This document shows positions 26,430-36,008 of a DNA stretch of 64,000 nt, piece by piece. The notes below the pieces were generated by a model. That model saw only the letters and a program-made list of their open reading frames with translations, was not told the origin of the DNA and made no database searches. The first letter of the stretch is position 1. Each line of letters begins with the position of its first letter. Made by a program: the position numbers and the translations under genes. Location of the stretch: positions 298,026 through 362,025 of the forward strand of contig JAHHHN010000004.1 of assembly GCA_019359325.1 (NCBI GenBank). The letters are read 5' to 3'. The stretch is from Mojavia pulchra JT2-VF2 (lineage in GTDB: Bacteria > Cyanobacteriota > Cyanobacteriia > Cyanobacteriales > Nostocaceae).

Positions 26430-27242
26430 ATGGATAATAATGAATACGAACAACAATACAAGAAAGAAGTAATTGGTTTCTTTAACAGCAGAACTAGCTA
26501 CGATAACGATTACACAATTCGTCGTGCTATCCCGTTACTAAAGCTCATTCAATTACAAGAAGGACAAACTATATTAGATCTAGCAACTGGTACAGGTATC
26601 ATTGCCATTGCTGCTGCCCAAATTATTGGTTATTCTGGCAAGGTAATTGCTGTAGATTTTTCTTCAGGAATGCTTGCTCAAGCACAGCAAAAAATGGAGG
26701 CATTAAACTTACAAAATATTGAATTGATTGAAGCAGATGTAGACTATATAGATTTCCCTGATGAGAGTTTTGATGTTATTCTGTGTTCCACTGCGATCGT
26801 TTATTTCAAAGATATTCCATCTGCTATACGTAAATGGCATAGTTGGCTGAAACCAGGGGGAGTTGTAGGATTTTCTTGTTGTTCTGAAAATTCATGTGAA
26901 GCACCCCTCATTATTACAGTTTGTGCTAAACATGGAATTTTGCTCTCTAATATTAATGAACCAACAGGTAGTATCGAAAAGTGCCATAATTTGTTGGCAG
27001 AAGCTGGTTTTCAAGATATTGAAGTAAAAACTCAGCAATTAGGTTTCTACCGTAGCCTTGCTCAAGCTAGAGAATGGAATGGAGGATGGTTTCATCCTAG
27101 AGAAAATACTTTATCAAAATTGTCATCAGAACACATGGCAGGCTTGAAAGCAGAATACCGCCAACAAATTGAGTCGCTGGTAACAGAACAAGGCGTTTGG
27201 TATGAAAATATGACTTTTTTTGTCACTGGGCGCAAAAAATAG
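26430..27242 (+). CDS. Class I SAM-dependent methyltransferase
   Basis: The ATG at 26430 gives 270 residues (MDNNEYEQQYKKE). Motif I is ILDLATGTGIIAIAAA, followed by VIAVDFSSGML and FDVILCSTAIVYF, as in UbiE/Methyltransf_11 enzymes. It is tightly linked to the HD phosphohydrolase and converges with the cpc operon. Substrate unknown. Confidence 0.85.
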   Translation: MDNNEYEQQYKKEVIGFFNSRTSYDNDYTIRRAIPLLKLIQLQEGQTILDLATGTGIIAIAAAQIIGYSGKVIAVDFSSGMLAQAQQKMEALNLQNIELIEADVDYIDFPDESFDVILCSTAIVYFKDIPSAIRKWHSWLKPGGVVGFSCCSENSCEAPLIITVCAKHGILLSNINEPTGSIEKCHNLLAEAGFQDIEVKTQQLGFYRSLAQAREWNGGWFHPRENTLSKLSSEHMAGLKAEYRQQIESLVTEQGVWYENMTFFVTGRKK

Positions 27243-27253
27243 CATCAAAAACT

Positions 27254-27341
27254 ACTGGGTCTAATCTCCACTTAATATCACATCCAGTTAACAGATAAAC
27301 TGCAAACTAGCGGTCACATCAACGCGGAAACTAGACCCAGT
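27254..27341. repeat. 10-bp inverted repeat between convergent genes
   Basis: ACTGGGTCTA (27254-27263) and TAGACCCAGT (27332-27341) are perfect inverted repeats 68 nt apart, just past the stop of the last cpcG. They may end or protect the 3' end of the cpc transcript. Confidence 0.45.
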
Positions 27342-27371
27342 ATTAAATTTTAAACAATCAGATTTTAAATT

Positions 27372-28139
27372 TTAGCGTCTGCTACCACCACGGTAGGGCA
27401 CTGCATTGAGATAATCGATGTTAAATGCAGAAACTCTTTGTGCGTAGTTGCCTTGAGCGCCAATTGCTGCTGCCACATCCGCGAATTTCCGTGGGTCGCC
27501 TTCTGCAAGGCGTTTTTCTTGGAACTTGCGGCTGTAGAATTTCTCCAAGGTGAAGCGCCAGTCTGTGGTAACGGTGCCAACTTTTTCTTGGAAGTCTTCG
27601 CCGTAGCGAGGAGTTACCAAGTTGTGAGGGCGACTTTCTAAACGCTTGCGTTGGTAGGGTACAGTATTGTCGCCGAAGGCTTGGGTATACTCTTCGCTAT
27701 CTACGATCGCATCAACAAAGCCGCTAAAACCCTTAGTCCCAATCACAATTGACCAAGCAATTTCTTCTTCTTTGTTGTAAGCAGAACGGCCTAATAAGCG
27801 CTTGAGAGTAATGTCTACTAGACGGTAGTTGTTGTTTACTGAAACAACTAAACGATAGAAAGCCTCAGATTTGGCTAAACCTCGGATGAAGTCCCGTACT
27901 GATAGTGAGCCATTTTTCAGTTGAGATTCAAAATTCTTTTGACGGTTAAATTTTAGAATCTCATGTTCGCTGAATACTTGGCGATAGCTTGCCCAAATTA
28001 TGTTTTCAATATCAGTGTAAGAGCTGACATCTTCTAAGCGATAGATATATGGTGTATCTTCATTCAGGTCAGCGGTGCCAAAGCTATTAACTCGATGGTT
28101 TTGGCTGCTTGGTTTGTATTGAAGTAATGGCAATGCCAT
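27372..28139 (-). CDS. cpcG3: Phycobilisome rod-core linker CpcG (third copy)
   Basis: The 255-residue protein has the Pfam00427 linker domain (about 20-175: [57 protein letters not shown]) and a short C-terminal tail without a strong membrane helix. CpcG proteins attach phycocyanin rods to the allophycocyanin core at the thylakoid surface. It is the last of three tandem cpcG genes ending the operon. Confidence 0.92.
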   Translation of the reverse strand: MALPLLQYKPSSQNHRVNSFGTADLNEDTPYIYRLEDVSSYTDIENIIWASYRQVFSEHEILKFNRQKNFESQLKNGSLSVRDFIRGLAKSEAFYRLVVSVNNNYRLVDITLKRLLGRSAYNKEEEIAWSIVIGTKGFSGFVDAIVDSEEYTQAFGDNTVPYQRKRLESRPHNLVTPRYGEDFQEKVGTVTTDWRFTLEKFYSRKFQEKRLAEGDPRKFADVAAAIGAQGNYAQRVSAFNIDYLNAVPYRGGSRR

Positions 28140-28254
28140 GCTGCGTTGTTCCTCTTAATTAAATAAATTAAACAAAGAGTTAGCTAGTGAAACTTAAAGA
28201 GGCTTGATTCCTCAAACTTTTCACTCATGCTTTCTTTATTGTCCCGCATTCGGT

Positions 28255-28998
28255 TCACCGTATAGGGAAATTAGCGCTGGTATTTATGGAAAGGGGAATA
28301 CCCTGCGAGCTAGTATCTCTTGTGGTGTCGGGAATTGTGATGTTTGCTGTGCTAACTGGTGTATAGCTAACTGTCTGGATAGGGATTGAACTCGCCATTT
28401 CCAAGAAGTTATTAATATCACCCCATTTATAACGTCCACTTTCTAACTTATCGCGCCAGTAGTCGCCGTAGCGAGGCGTTACCAAATTAAATGGTCTATC
28501 TTTGAAGCGACGACGCTGGTAAGGAACTGTATTTTCACCAAAGTTAGTTTGGTACTCATCAGAGTCAACTAAAGCATCAACAAAACCACCCCAACCTTGA
28601 GTTGCTATTTTAATCGACCAAGCAATTTCTTCGTCTTTGTTGTAAGGCGCGCGGCCTAAAAGTCTTTTGAGGGCAAGTTCTACGATGCGGTAGTTAGAAT
28701 TTGTCTCTACTACCAAACGCCGGAACGAATCAGATTTCGCTATGCCCCGGATGAAGTCACGCACAGTGATGGCACGGTTTTTCAACTGCGATTCTAAATC
28801 AGTCTGGCGATAAAATTTGAGGATTTCATGTTCGCTGAAAACCTGCCGATAAGCAGCCCAAATTAATTCTTGGAGGTCGCTATCAAAAGCGCAGTCTTCT
28901 ATCCGGTAAGGTCTAGGGGTATCTTCACTAGGCACTTCGTAACCAGGGACGCGCTGGTTTTGAGAACTCGGTTTGTATTCTAGTAAGGGGATTGACAT
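28255..28998 (-). CDS. cpcG2: Phycobilisome rod-core linker CpcG (second copy)
   Basis: The 247-residue protein shares the N-terminal LLEYKPSSQNQRV start and the linker domain ([59 protein letters not shown]) with its neighbours. The C-terminal tail is distinct, as expected for linkers choosing different core positions. It lies 82 bp behind cpcG1 and 115 bp before cpcG3. Confidence 0.92.
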   Translation of the reverse strand: MSIPLLEYKPSSQNQRVPGYEVPSEDTPRPYRIEDCAFDSDLQELIWAAYRQVFSEHEILKFYRQTDLESQLKNRAITVRDFIRGIAKSDSFRRLVVETNSNYRIVELALKRLLGRAPYNKDEEIAWSIKIATQGWGGFVDALVDSDEYQTNFGENTVPYQRRRFKDRPFNLVTPRYGDYWRDKLESGRYKWGDINNFLEMASSIPIQTVSYTPVSTANITIPDTTRDTSSQGIPLSINTSANFPIR

Positions 28999-29080
28999 GG
29001 TTAGTTAATCAACGGGTAAAAAGGTAATTAGTCATTGCTAATTGGGAAAAAGAAATTTCCTATTCCCCATCAGCCATGCC

Positions 29081-29920
29081 TCAATTTGTTGGGTTGCTAG
29101 GTATGTAACGATAAGGTAAAGCTACTGCTGTAGGTTTCACCTTTGGTTGGGTGGTAACAGATTCACGGGATGTGTCTGGTATTTGGAGATTTCTTACCTG
29201 GGCTGTTACAGAATCGATGGTGCGTTGGTAGTTACGTTCGGTGGTGAGCATTTTCCCTGCCATTGCCAAGAAATTGCTGGGAATTGCCTGACGAATTTCT
29301 TCTTTGCTGACATTTCCTGATTGGCGAATCTTATAGAAGGAACGACCTCCCAGATATTGCAGGTTCAAGCGATCGCGCCAGTCTCTACCGTAGCGGGGGT
29401 TAACTAAGTTAAAGGGTCGGTCTTTGAAGCGACGGCGTTGAAAAGGTACAATATCATCGCCAAAATTCTCACGGTATTCATCACTGTCTAATAAGTTATC
29501 GATGAAACCATGCAATCCCTTGGTTGCAATCACAATTGACCAGGCAATTTCTTCGTCTTTGTTGTAAGCAGCGCGACCCAAAAACCGTTTTAAAGTAATG
29601 TCAACTAAACGGTAGTTGGAGTTTGTGTCTGCTACCTGTGTGCGATAAACTTCAGACTTACCCAAGCCCCGGATAAAATCACGAACGTTAATTGCTCGAT
29701 TTCGCAGTTGCGATTCTAAGAAAGGCTGGCGATTACTTTTGATAATTAAGTGTTCGCTGAAAATTTGCCGATATCCTGCCCAGATAATGGCATCAATATC
29801 TTTATCTGAAGTTGCATCAGATAATCGATAAATAGTCGGCGTGTCTTCATTAGGAACTTCGTAGCCTTCTACACGCTGATTTTGCGTAGTTGGTGTATAT
29901 TCAAGAAGTGGTAACGACAT
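29081..29920 (-). CDS. cpcG1: Phycobilisome rod-core linker CpcG (first copy)
   Basis: The 279-residue protein is the longest of the three rod-core linkers, with the linker domain at about 20-175 ([35 protein letters not shown]) and a basic C-terminal tail of about 100 residues. It follows cpcF by 40 bp. Tandem copies allow mixtures of rod types on the core. Confidence 0.92.
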   Translation of the reverse strand: MSLPLLEYTPTTQNQRVEGYEVPNEDTPTIYRLSDATSDKDIDAIIWAGYRQIFSEHLIIKSNRQPFLESQLRNRAINVRDFIRGLGKSEVYRTQVADTNSNYRLVDITLKRFLGRAAYNKDEEIAWSIVIATKGLHGFIDNLLDSDEYRENFGDDIVPFQRRRFKDRPFNLVNPRYGRDWRDRLNLQYLGGRSFYKIRQSGNVSKEEIRQAIPSNFLAMAGKMLTTERNYQRTIDSVTAQVRNLQIPDTSRESVTTQPKVKPTAVALPYRYIPSNPTN

Positions 29921-29960
29921 CTTTACTTTTACCTTTTTTTATGGTAAATAAAACAACTTA

Positions 29961-30560
29961 TTAGCCTTGAGCTAGCTGTACACGGGCACGAACAGCTTTC
30001 TCAGCATCAGTTGCCAGCATCTCTTCGAGTCTAGCCCGGATGAGCTGCTGCAAATCAGGTATTTTCACTAGGGCTTGCAAACCAACAACAGCGGCATAAC
30101 GAATCGACCAATCTGGATCTTGGGAAATGAATAGTAGTGTTTCCAGCGCTCTTTGTGATGCAGTTTGGCTTTCAGGAAAACCTAGCTTATGCCAATGCAA
30201 GCTTCCTAGCCCTTTGGCGGCGGCGCGGCGGACGCTGGGGGCAAAGTCGGTGGCAGCAGCATCAATTAACACATCTAAGGCGCGGGGGTCGGCGATCGCT
30301 GCTAAGGTGCGAATCGAGTAAGCCCGTGCGCCATAGTTATAATCATCGATTTGTGTTAATAACTGCGGCACAGCTACTTCTCCTAACTCCGTCAGTGCAG
30401 CCACGGCTACTGCTGCTGCCGTTGGGTTGTTATAACCAAAAACGGCAATTAAGGTAGGAATCGCCGCTACATCTTTTGCCGCTGCCAAGTTTTGCACTGC
30501 CATCACCATTCGCGCTGGTGTGTCTGCAAGGGCGACGGCGCGAATTAGTTCATCAGTCAT
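29961..30560 (-). CDS. cpcF: Phycocyanin alpha-subunit bilin lyase subunit CpcF
   Basis: The 199-residue HEAT-repeat protein has PBS-lyase repeats (AVAALTELGEVAVPQLL, SIRTLAAIADPRALDVLI, APSVRRAAAKGLGSL). CpcF acts with CpcE to attach phycocyanobilin to Cys84 of the alpha subunit. It is in the canonical place after cpcE, separated by a spacer of short tandem repeats. Identification as CpcF rather than PecF rests on the operon context. Confidence 0.9.
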   Translation of the reverse strand: MTDELIRAVALADTPARMVMAVQNLAAAKDVAAIPTLIAVFGYNNPTAAAVAVAALTELGEVAVPQLLTQIDDYNYGARAYSIRTLAAIADPRALDVLIDAAATDFAPSVRRAAAKGLGSLHWHKLGFPESQTASQRALETLLFISQDPDWSIRYAAVVGLQALVKIPDLQQLIRARLEEMLATDAEKAVRARVQLAQG

Positions 30561-30640
30561 CAGTCATTAGTTAATAGCCATTAGTCATCGGTCATTAGCC
30601 ATTTGCTTTTTACAAAGAACAAACGACCAATAACCAATGA
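30561..30640. repeat. Short tandem repeats between cpcE and cpcF
   Basis: The 80-bp spacer consists of degenerate TCATTAGT/CATTAGCC units followed by inverted CCAATAACCAATGACTA units, the short tandemly repeated repetitive type of heterocystous cyanobacteria. It could form a hairpin in the operon mRNA. Confidence 0.65.
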
Positions 30641-31471
30641 CTACAACAGTGAATCCATCAGGTTCATTACCCGAATTGCCTCATCAGACAAGGAAAGTAT
30701 TTTTAATTCCTCAACTAGCTGATGCTCTAACAATCCTTTGAGGGCAATGAGTTTAAAGCTATTCTCTACTTTGGCATGAGCGATCGCATCTGCTGCTGCT
30801 ATGTAACCTATGGCACCTAAATCTCCTAAGGCAACGCGGCGCAATTTCAGATCGGTACCGTCCAAAATTTTTACCAAACGTTCACCATAGACTGAATTTT
30901 GTGTCAATTGGTACATTGCTCTAGCAGCGGCGCACTGTACTCTTGGTATTGAATGCTCTAAGAACGGCTCTATTAAGGAAATAGCTTCAGTAGCACCAAT
31001 AGTTCCTAAGGCTTCTAGCACCGCTTCATAGGGCTGAGTTAAGTGGGGACGTCCCACTATTTGCACGGCCTCTGCTACACCCCCATCTAGCAATTGCATC
31101 AGTGCTGGTGCCGCAGTTGTAGCGCGCAGCATTTCCAAGGACTGAGCTGCTGCTTCTCGCACGTAGAAGTCGGAGCATTCTAAGCACTTAATTAAACCCG
31201 GTACAGCTTTCGGATCACCTAATTTCCCTAATGCTCTTGCCGCATTGCGTCGTAGAGGATAACCTCCCAGTTCGGTTCTGTCGGCTTCGTCTTCTAAAGC
31301 TGCAATTAAAGCATCTACGGCAGCTGGCTGGTTAACTTGAAACTTGCCCAGCCACCAAGCTGCATAATAGCGGAGACCTAAATCTGATGATTGCAGGTTA
31401 GCGAGCGCTTGCTCTGGCGTCAGCGGTGGCGCGTTCTCTACAGAATCTTGTTCCTCACTGGGTTCGATCAT
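30641..31471 (-). CDS. cpcE: Phycocyanin alpha-subunit bilin lyase subunit CpcE
   Basis: From the ATG at 31471 (MIEPSEEQDS) the protein has 276 residues; a longer form from 31519 would overlap cpcD and is unlikely. It is a HEAT-repeat PBS lyase with repeats such as LRYYAAWWLGKFQ, RRNAARALGKLGDPKAVPGLI and YVREAAAQSLEML. With CpcF it forms the heterodimer that ligates phycocyanobilin to CpcA. It starts 10 bp after cpcD. Confidence 0.92.
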   Translation of the reverse strand: MIEPSEEQDSVENAPPLTPEQALANLQSSDLGLRYYAAWWLGKFQVNQPAAVDALIAALEDEADRTELGGYPLRRNAARALGKLGDPKAVPGLIKCLECSDFYVREAAAQSLEMLRATTAAPALMQLLDGGVAEAVQIVGRPHLTQPYEAVLEALGTIGATEAISLIEPFLEHSIPRVQCAAARAMYQLTQNSVYGERLVKILDGTDLKLRRVALGDLGAIGYIAAADAIAHAKVENSFKLIALKGLLEHQLVEELKILSLSDEAIRVMNLMDSLL

Positions 31472-31481
31472 TAGCAGAGCG

Positions 31482-31727
31482 TTAGTTCTGTTCAGCAAGC
31501 TCCAACGGATGAATGCCAACGATTCTACCGCCCAAGCGGTTAATCCGCTGCATTTCCTCGTTCATGCGATTATATGGCACTGTGATAAACACGCTGCCAC
31601 TGCGACGGATATTGTACTTATTCTTATCGGTTTCTGAATTTTGCCGTAAGCCTACAACTTCGTAACGAAACATCCGGCTATCAGCTGAAGAAATTCCACC
31701 AGTACCAACTGTAGTTTGACCGTACAT
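31482..31727 (-). CDS. cpcD: Small rod-capping linker CpcD
   Basis: The 81-residue protein is a lone CpcD domain (FRYEVVGLRQN, RRSGSVFITVPYNRM, INRLGGRIVGIHPL). CpcD caps the distal end of phycocyanin rods. It lies between cpcC and cpcE as in Nostoc-type operons. Confidence 0.93.
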   Translation of the reverse strand: MYGQTTVGTGGISSADSRMFRYEVVGLRQNSETDKNKYNIRRSGSVFITVPYNRMNEEMQRINRLGGRIVGIHPLELAEQN

Positions 31728-31826
31728 TAATTCTCTGTCTCCTATTAGTGTCGGGTAATAAATGCGGATAGGTTAAGAGGTAATTGGTAATTGGGCATTA
31801 AGTTTTAATTACTAGCCGATTACCGA

Positions 31827-32687
31827 TTACGCCGGCGAAACGCTAGCGATTTTTCCGCCCTGCCGATGAATTTGCTGTATCTTTTCCGAAAGCCGTTCAT
31901 AAGGTACAATAAATACCGTGCTGCTGCGGCGAACGCTAGGATATCCAGCTCCGCGAATTCCTGTGACTTCAAGGCGGTATACGCGATCGCTTGCACCTAC
32001 TGCATTACCCATGTTCTTTTTCGGCGCTACATCGGCTGAGGCGCGGAAACTCCAGTTATTGTTGCTACCGGATGGGCCGACAATGGAAGATGCCTTATTG
32101 CTTGCTAGTTCACGCGCTAGACGAGATTTGTTTCCTTCTACCTGAGCGCTGTCGCTGTTAGCATAACCACGGTACAAGCGGAACATTCTGGTAAAGCCTA
32201 CAGTTTTTTGCCCTGGCTGGATTTCAAAACCACGATAATAAGGCACAACATTGTCGCCGAAGTTGTTTTGATACTCTACAGAATCAATGTAGGAGTCGAT
32301 TTCGGCATCATACCCTTTGTTTTGGTACAAGTCTAAGTGATAAACCACTTCCGACTCATCATAGGGAGCGCGACCTAACAAATGCTTGTAGTTGAGTTCA
32401 ATCAACCGGGTTTGAAAACTGTTGTAAAAAAACTTCTGTTTGTAAAGTTCTGACTTGGCGACTCTACGTACAAACTCCCGTACTGTCAGGTTGCCATCTC
32501 GCAAGAGTGATTCTGCACTTACAAGGCGTTCCGATGCCATTAAATAGTCATTACCCAAAACTTGCCGATAAACGGCACGGATAACTAATTCTACTTCTTC
32601 TCTGCTAGCACTGGGGCGAAGCTCGATTCGACTTGCTTGACTAAAAGCTTCCGTTCCTAGTCTGGATGCTGCTGCTGTAATAGCCAT
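31827..32687 (-). CDS. cpcC: Phycocyanin-associated rod linker CpcC
   Basis: The 286-residue linker has a Pfam00427 domain (about 18-150: [35 protein letters not shown]) and a C-terminal CpcD domain (about 230-285: [26 protein letters not shown]). It joins phycocyanin hexamers in the rod. Two hairpins in the spacer ahead of it probably reduce its level relative to cpcBA. Confidence 0.93.
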   Translation of the reverse strand: MAITAAASRLGTEAFSQASRIELRPSASREEVELVIRAVYRQVLGNDYLMASERLVSAESLLRDGNLTVREFVRRVAKSELYKQKFFYNSFQTRLIELNYKHLLGRAPYDESEVVYHLDLYQNKGYDAEIDSYIDSVEYQNNFGDNVVPYYRGFEIQPGQKTVGFTRMFRLYRGYANSDSAQVEGNKSRLARELASNKASSIVGPSGSNNNWSFRASADVAPKKNMGNAVGASDRVYRLEVTGIRGAGYPSVRRSSTVFIVPYERLSEKIQQIHRQGGKIASVSPA

Positions 32688-32709
32688 TTAAATTTCCCCC
32701 TATTTATTG

Positions 32710-32732
32710 GCATTCCGGCTCTTGCCGAATGC
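32710..32732 (-). promoter_or_regulatory. Hairpin just upstream of cpcC
   Basis: GCATTC-C-GGC, a TCTT loop, then GCC-GAATGC form a nine-pair stem with one bulge, 22 bp before the cpcC start codon. It may act as a 5' stabiliser of a processed cpcC transcript. Confidence 0.5.
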
Positions 32733-32772
32733 TTGCTTTGCTAAAGCTTTTTATCTATCTCTACATAAAACG

Positions 32773-32836
32773 ATGCCCGGGGCGAGATCCAACTGCTAGG
32801 TGATTCCATCTAGCAACTGCACCCCTCTCCGGGCAT
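32773..32836 (-). terminator. Strong intercistronic hairpin after cpcA
   Basis: ATGCCCGG (32773-32780) pairs with CCGGGCAT (32829-32836), enclosing a second TGCTAG/CTAGCA stem; on the transcribed strand a CGTTTT tract follows. It lies 8 bp past the cpcA stop. Such structures let most transcripts end after cpcBA, giving more phycocyanin subunits than linkers. Confidence 0.65.
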
Positions 32837-32844
32837 AACGCTAT

Positions 32845-33333
32845 CTAGCTGAGAGCGTTGATTGCGTAGTCAATGTAGGTGTTAGCTTCGTTAGCAGCTT
32901 GACCACTCAAACCATGGTTGGCTTTGATGTTCTTCAGAGCTTCTACGTACCAGCTGGGAGACAAATCAAAAGCACTGTTGATTTCAGCCAAGCCAGCAAT
33001 TAAGTATTCATCCAAAGGACCTGTACCACCAGCAATTAAGCTGTAGGTGATGATCCGTAGGTAGTGACCAACGTCACGAGAACACTTGGACTTACCACGG
33101 CTGTCAGCAGCGAATTGATTACCTTGTGTTTGGGTGGTGTAGGGGTATTTTTGGTAAACGGCTTGGGTTGCGCCGTCAATCAATCTTTGAGCGTTGGAGG
33201 TCAAAGCACGAGCTGCTTCCATGCTGGCAACAGCACGTACAAAACGACCGTTAACGGCTTGCAGTTCGGTGTTGCTCAGGAAACGTCCTTGGGTATCAGC
33301 AGCTGCGATTGCTTCGGTAATAGGTGTCTTCAT
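32845..33333 (-). CDS. cpcA: C-phycocyanin alpha subunit
   Basis: The 162-residue protein is a full-length phycocyanin alpha chain: [20 protein letters not shown] at the N-terminus, chromophore Cys84 in [13 protein letters not shown], and the conserved C-terminus [16 protein letters not shown]. It binds one phycocyanobilin, attached by CpcE/CpcF, and pairs with CpcB in rod hexamers. It begins 78 bp after cpcB and is followed by a strong hairpin. Confidence 0.97.
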   Translation of the reverse strand: MKTPITEAIAAADTQGRFLSNTELQAVNGRFVRAVASMEAARALTSNAQRLIDGATQAVYQKYPYTTQTQGNQFAADSRGKSKCSRDVGHYLRIITYSLIAGGTGPLDEYLIAGLAEINSAFDLSPSWYVEALKNIKANHGLSGQAANEANTYIDYAINALS

Positions 33334-33411
33334 CGTTTAATATCTCCTTGTTGTTTCTTAATTTCTCGCTGGGAGAGCTTTATTTGTTGACTCTGGGTTG
33401 TTTATTGCTTA

Positions 33412-33933
33412 TTAAGCAACAGCAGCAGCAGCACGATCAAAGTAGCTAGCCAATTCAGAAACTAGTGAACTGCAATCACCCTTGCTGATACCGTTGGGAT
33501 CGTTAACAATAGAGATTGCTGCATCTTTCATCTTCTGAACGCCAACTGCAACAGAAGAACCGGGAGTACCCAAAGCTTGGTAGGTTTCACGTAAGCCGTT
33601 CAAGCAACGGTCATCAAGGACGCTTGCATCACCAGCCAATGCAGCATAGGTAACGTAGCGCAAGATGATTTCCATATCGCGGAGACAAGCAGCCATACGA
33701 CGGTTGGTGTAAGCGTTACCGCCAGGAGCAATCAGTTGGGGCTGCTCTTCAAACAAGCTACGAGCAGCGTTGGTGACAATAGCAGAAGCATTGCTGGTGA
33801 TGCGGTTGACAACATCCAAGCGCTTGTTGCCTGCTTTGACTACTTCGGTTAAAGCATCTAGCTGTTCGTTGCTCAGGAATTCTCCTCTGGCATCAGCTTG
33901 AGAAACCACCTTGGCGAATACGTCTAATGTCAT
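33412..33933 (-). CDS. cpcB: C-phycocyanin beta subunit
   Basis: The 173-residue protein starts [20 protein letters not shown] and carries the two bilin cysteines, Cys83 (MAACLRDME) and Cys154 ([10 protein letters not shown]), corresponding to Cys82 and Cys153 of mature phycocyanin. It is the first gene of the operon. The sequence is clearly CpcB rather than PecB, and no phycoerythrocyanin genes precede it. Confidence 0.97.
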   Translation of the reverse strand: MTLDVFAKVVSQADARGEFLSNEQLDALTEVVKAGNKRLDVVNRITSNASAIVTNAARSLFEEQPQLIAPGGNAYTNRRMAACLRDMEIILRYVTYAALAGDASVLDDRCLNGLRETYQALGTPGSSVAVGVQKMKDAAISIVNDPNGISKGDCSSLVSELASYFDRAAAAVA

Positions 33934-34649
33934 GGACTTAATCTCCTAATTACTTAGTCGAGAGATGTTTTGATTAAAACGGGTAATGTCTTATCGCTCA
34001 ATCAGTGGAATGGTTCACAACAGACTTAAGAGCAAACTGTTTCTCAAATTGGTCTCACATTTACTTGCTACTACATGAACGAGAAATTATGAGAATCTGG
34101 GGTGATTTTATGAGAAGCTGGCAAACCTTGTGAATTGATTACCTTGTTTAACTTTTGTCTGTTATTTAACCCCTCCAGCTTATGTTTATACAACGCTATA
34201 GATCCTTTATTTGTTACAAATTATGAATAAATAAGATGCATGAATAAGATAAGCCTCAAATCCTTTACATATAAGGGCTGTGCCTGAGAAAAGTTAAATA
34301 TTTTCGTTACATAACTTTATAATTTGCCCATAAACTAGAAAAATATTCTAGTTTTATATTTTTTTAATTTTTCCGAAAACCCTGAAAATACAAGTTATTG
34401 CAGTTTGATTTAGCATTTGCTCTTGAGAGCAAATTTGTTAAGAAACATAAACTTTAACTTTCTTAACATTGTTGTGAGTAGCTGTAATTCTTTTCTAAAT
34501 AGGGGGGTAGATGAAGAAGCGAAAGTTTGTTGACAATTACTTTACTTTATGCAAAGCCAGTAGCTAAAAGTCCGACGCGGGGCAATATTGGTTGAAAACT
34601 TCTCCACAGCTACCTTAGCTGTTAACTGAGTGTTATTTCATTAAAACCT
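33934..34649 (-). promoter_or_regulatory. Upstream region of the cpc operon
   Basis: About 700 bp of AT-rich DNA precede cpcB and must contain its promoter and long leader. I cannot assign a start site. A perfect AAACTAGAA/TTCTAGTTT palindrome lies within it (34332-34354). Confidence 0.5.
34332..34354. promoter_or_regulatory. 9-bp palindrome upstream of cpcB
   Basis: AAACTAGAA and TTCTAGTTT flank a 5-nt AAATA loop, about 400 bp upstream of the cpcB start; a T-rich run follows on the plus strand. It may be a factor-binding site or a plus-strand terminator. Confidence 0.35.
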
Positions 34650-34920
34650 CTAAGGCACAACCAATCTGAGAGCGGACACTTTATCTGCTTCGTGGGCGCT
34701 CGCTCGTTGTAAGGCTACCTGAGCCTCTGGTGTAGCGATTTTCTGTAGAGATACCACAGCAGTATGCAATGCTCTCCAAACTAGCTTTTCTTGGGCAAAG
34801 CGCTCGTAGGCAGTTCAGATCACACCTGGTGAATTATCTTCGCTTCAATTCGGACGCAACTCAACTTTTCTGCCGACTTCATCTCTAAATTGCTAGCCGT
34901 TCTGCGACTAAACTACTCAT
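34650..34920 (-). pseudogene. Decayed gene of unknown family upstream of cpc
   Basis: Reading the minus strand from an ATG at 34920 gives MSSLVAERLAI before a stop; shifting frame continues RDEVGRKVELRPN, and a third segment with no stop for 55 codons reads AYERFAQEKLVWRALHTAVV and on to a stop at 34650-34652. The last part looks protein-like and helical. I do not recognise the family. It has at least two frame breaks and is probably a relic. Confidence 0.4.
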
Positions 34921-35062
34921 CTCTACAAACGCTCTGTTTCCAATTTTATTTGTAAATAAATTTGGGTTTTTGGTAATAGATAAACACTGCGATTAAATAT
35001 AATCATCCATGGTGTTTAAGTAGCAATAAAATAGTCAATATTGTTCAATATTTTTAATTTAT

Positions 35063-36001
35063 CTAATGAGAAATAACAGAACGTCGTCGTAGAACTTCTA
35101 GCAAAGTGAGAAACGTTTGAGGAGGGGGAGCTACCACCTCAATTAAATTTCCTGATAGAGGATGCTGTAACTTTAGCCGCCAAGCGTGTAGTGCTTGACC
35201 AGGCAAATTTACCCCTATAGAACGACCAGAACCATAAACAGGATCGCCGACAATAGGATGTCCAATTTTGGCGCTGTGGACACGAATTTGATGGGTGCGT
35301 CCAGTTTCTAGTTGAAAGTGAATTAATGTGTAATTACCCAAACGTTCTAGTACTTGCCAATGAGTAATAGCAGAACGTCCACCTTTTTCTATGGGGACAA
35401 CTGCCATTTTCTTGCGGTCTTGTGGATGGCGACCAATGGGCAAGTCTATGATGCCACTTTCAGCTTTTGGCGCACCGTAAACTACACCTAAATATTCTCG
35501 CCGTGCAGTTTTCGCTTGGAGTTGTGCTTGTAGGTGCTGATAGGCAATATCTGTTTTGGCAATAGCGATCGCCCCGGTTGTATCCTTATCTAGTCGATGG
35601 ACAATCCCTGGACGTTGAACTCCCCCAATTCCTGGTAAGTTGGGACAGTGCGCTAACAAAGCATTAACTAATGTGCCATCTGGGTGGCCAGGTGCAGGAT
35701 GAACAACTAAACCTGCGGGTTTGTTGAGAATGAGTAACTGGTCATCTTCATAGAGAATATCTAAAGGAATATTTTCTGCTTGCAGTTCTAAAGGTTGCGC
35801 TTCTGGTATTTCTAGAGTGATGCGATCGCCTGCTTTAAGATTAATTTTTTTAGATGTGCAGACTTCACCATTAATTTGAACTTTACCCTGTTCAATTAAC
35901 TGTTGAATACGAGAACGAGATAAATCTGGTAATTCTTGGGAAAGGTAGCGATCAAGGCGATCGCTTTTTTCGTGGACTTCTAAATTAATGTCGGTCAGCA
36001 T
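35063..36001 (-). CDS. RluA-family 23S rRNA/tRNA pseudouridine synthase
   Basis: The 312-residue protein has an N-terminal S4 RNA-binding domain (about 13-75: LDRYLSQELPDLSRSRIQQLI) and a PseudoU_synth_2 domain with the catalytic HRLDKDTTGAIAIAK motif and the TGRTHQIRVH motif. The domain order and length fit RluD. It isomerises uridines in rRNA during ribosome assembly. A Uma2 gene ends 7 bp upstream, so they may share a transcript. Confidence 0.9.
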   Translation of the reverse strand: MLTDINLEVHEKSDRLDRYLSQELPDLSRSRIQQLIEQGKVQINGEVCTSKKINLKAGDRITLEIPEAQPLELQAENIPLDILYEDDQLLILNKPAGLVVHPAPGHPDGTLVNALLAHCPNLPGIGGVQRPGIVHRLDKDTTGAIAIAKTDIAYQHLQAQLQAKTARREYLGVVYGAPKAESGIIDLPIGRHPQDRKKMAVVPIEKGGRSAITHWQVLERLGNYTLIHFQLETGRTHQIRVHSAKIGHPIVGDPVYGSGRSIGVNLPGQALHAWRLKLQHPLSGNLIEVVAPPPQTFLTLLEVLRRRSVISH

Positions 36002-36008
36002 CAGGGAT

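Noticed and set aside
27372-33933. Initial reading of the phycobiliprotein genes as a pec (phycoerythrocyanin) operon
   Set aside because: The alpha and beta chains match phycocyanin (Cys84; Cys82/Cys153 equivalents; MKTPITEAI and MTLDVF starts), and a cpcD and cpcG follow, so they are cpc genes.
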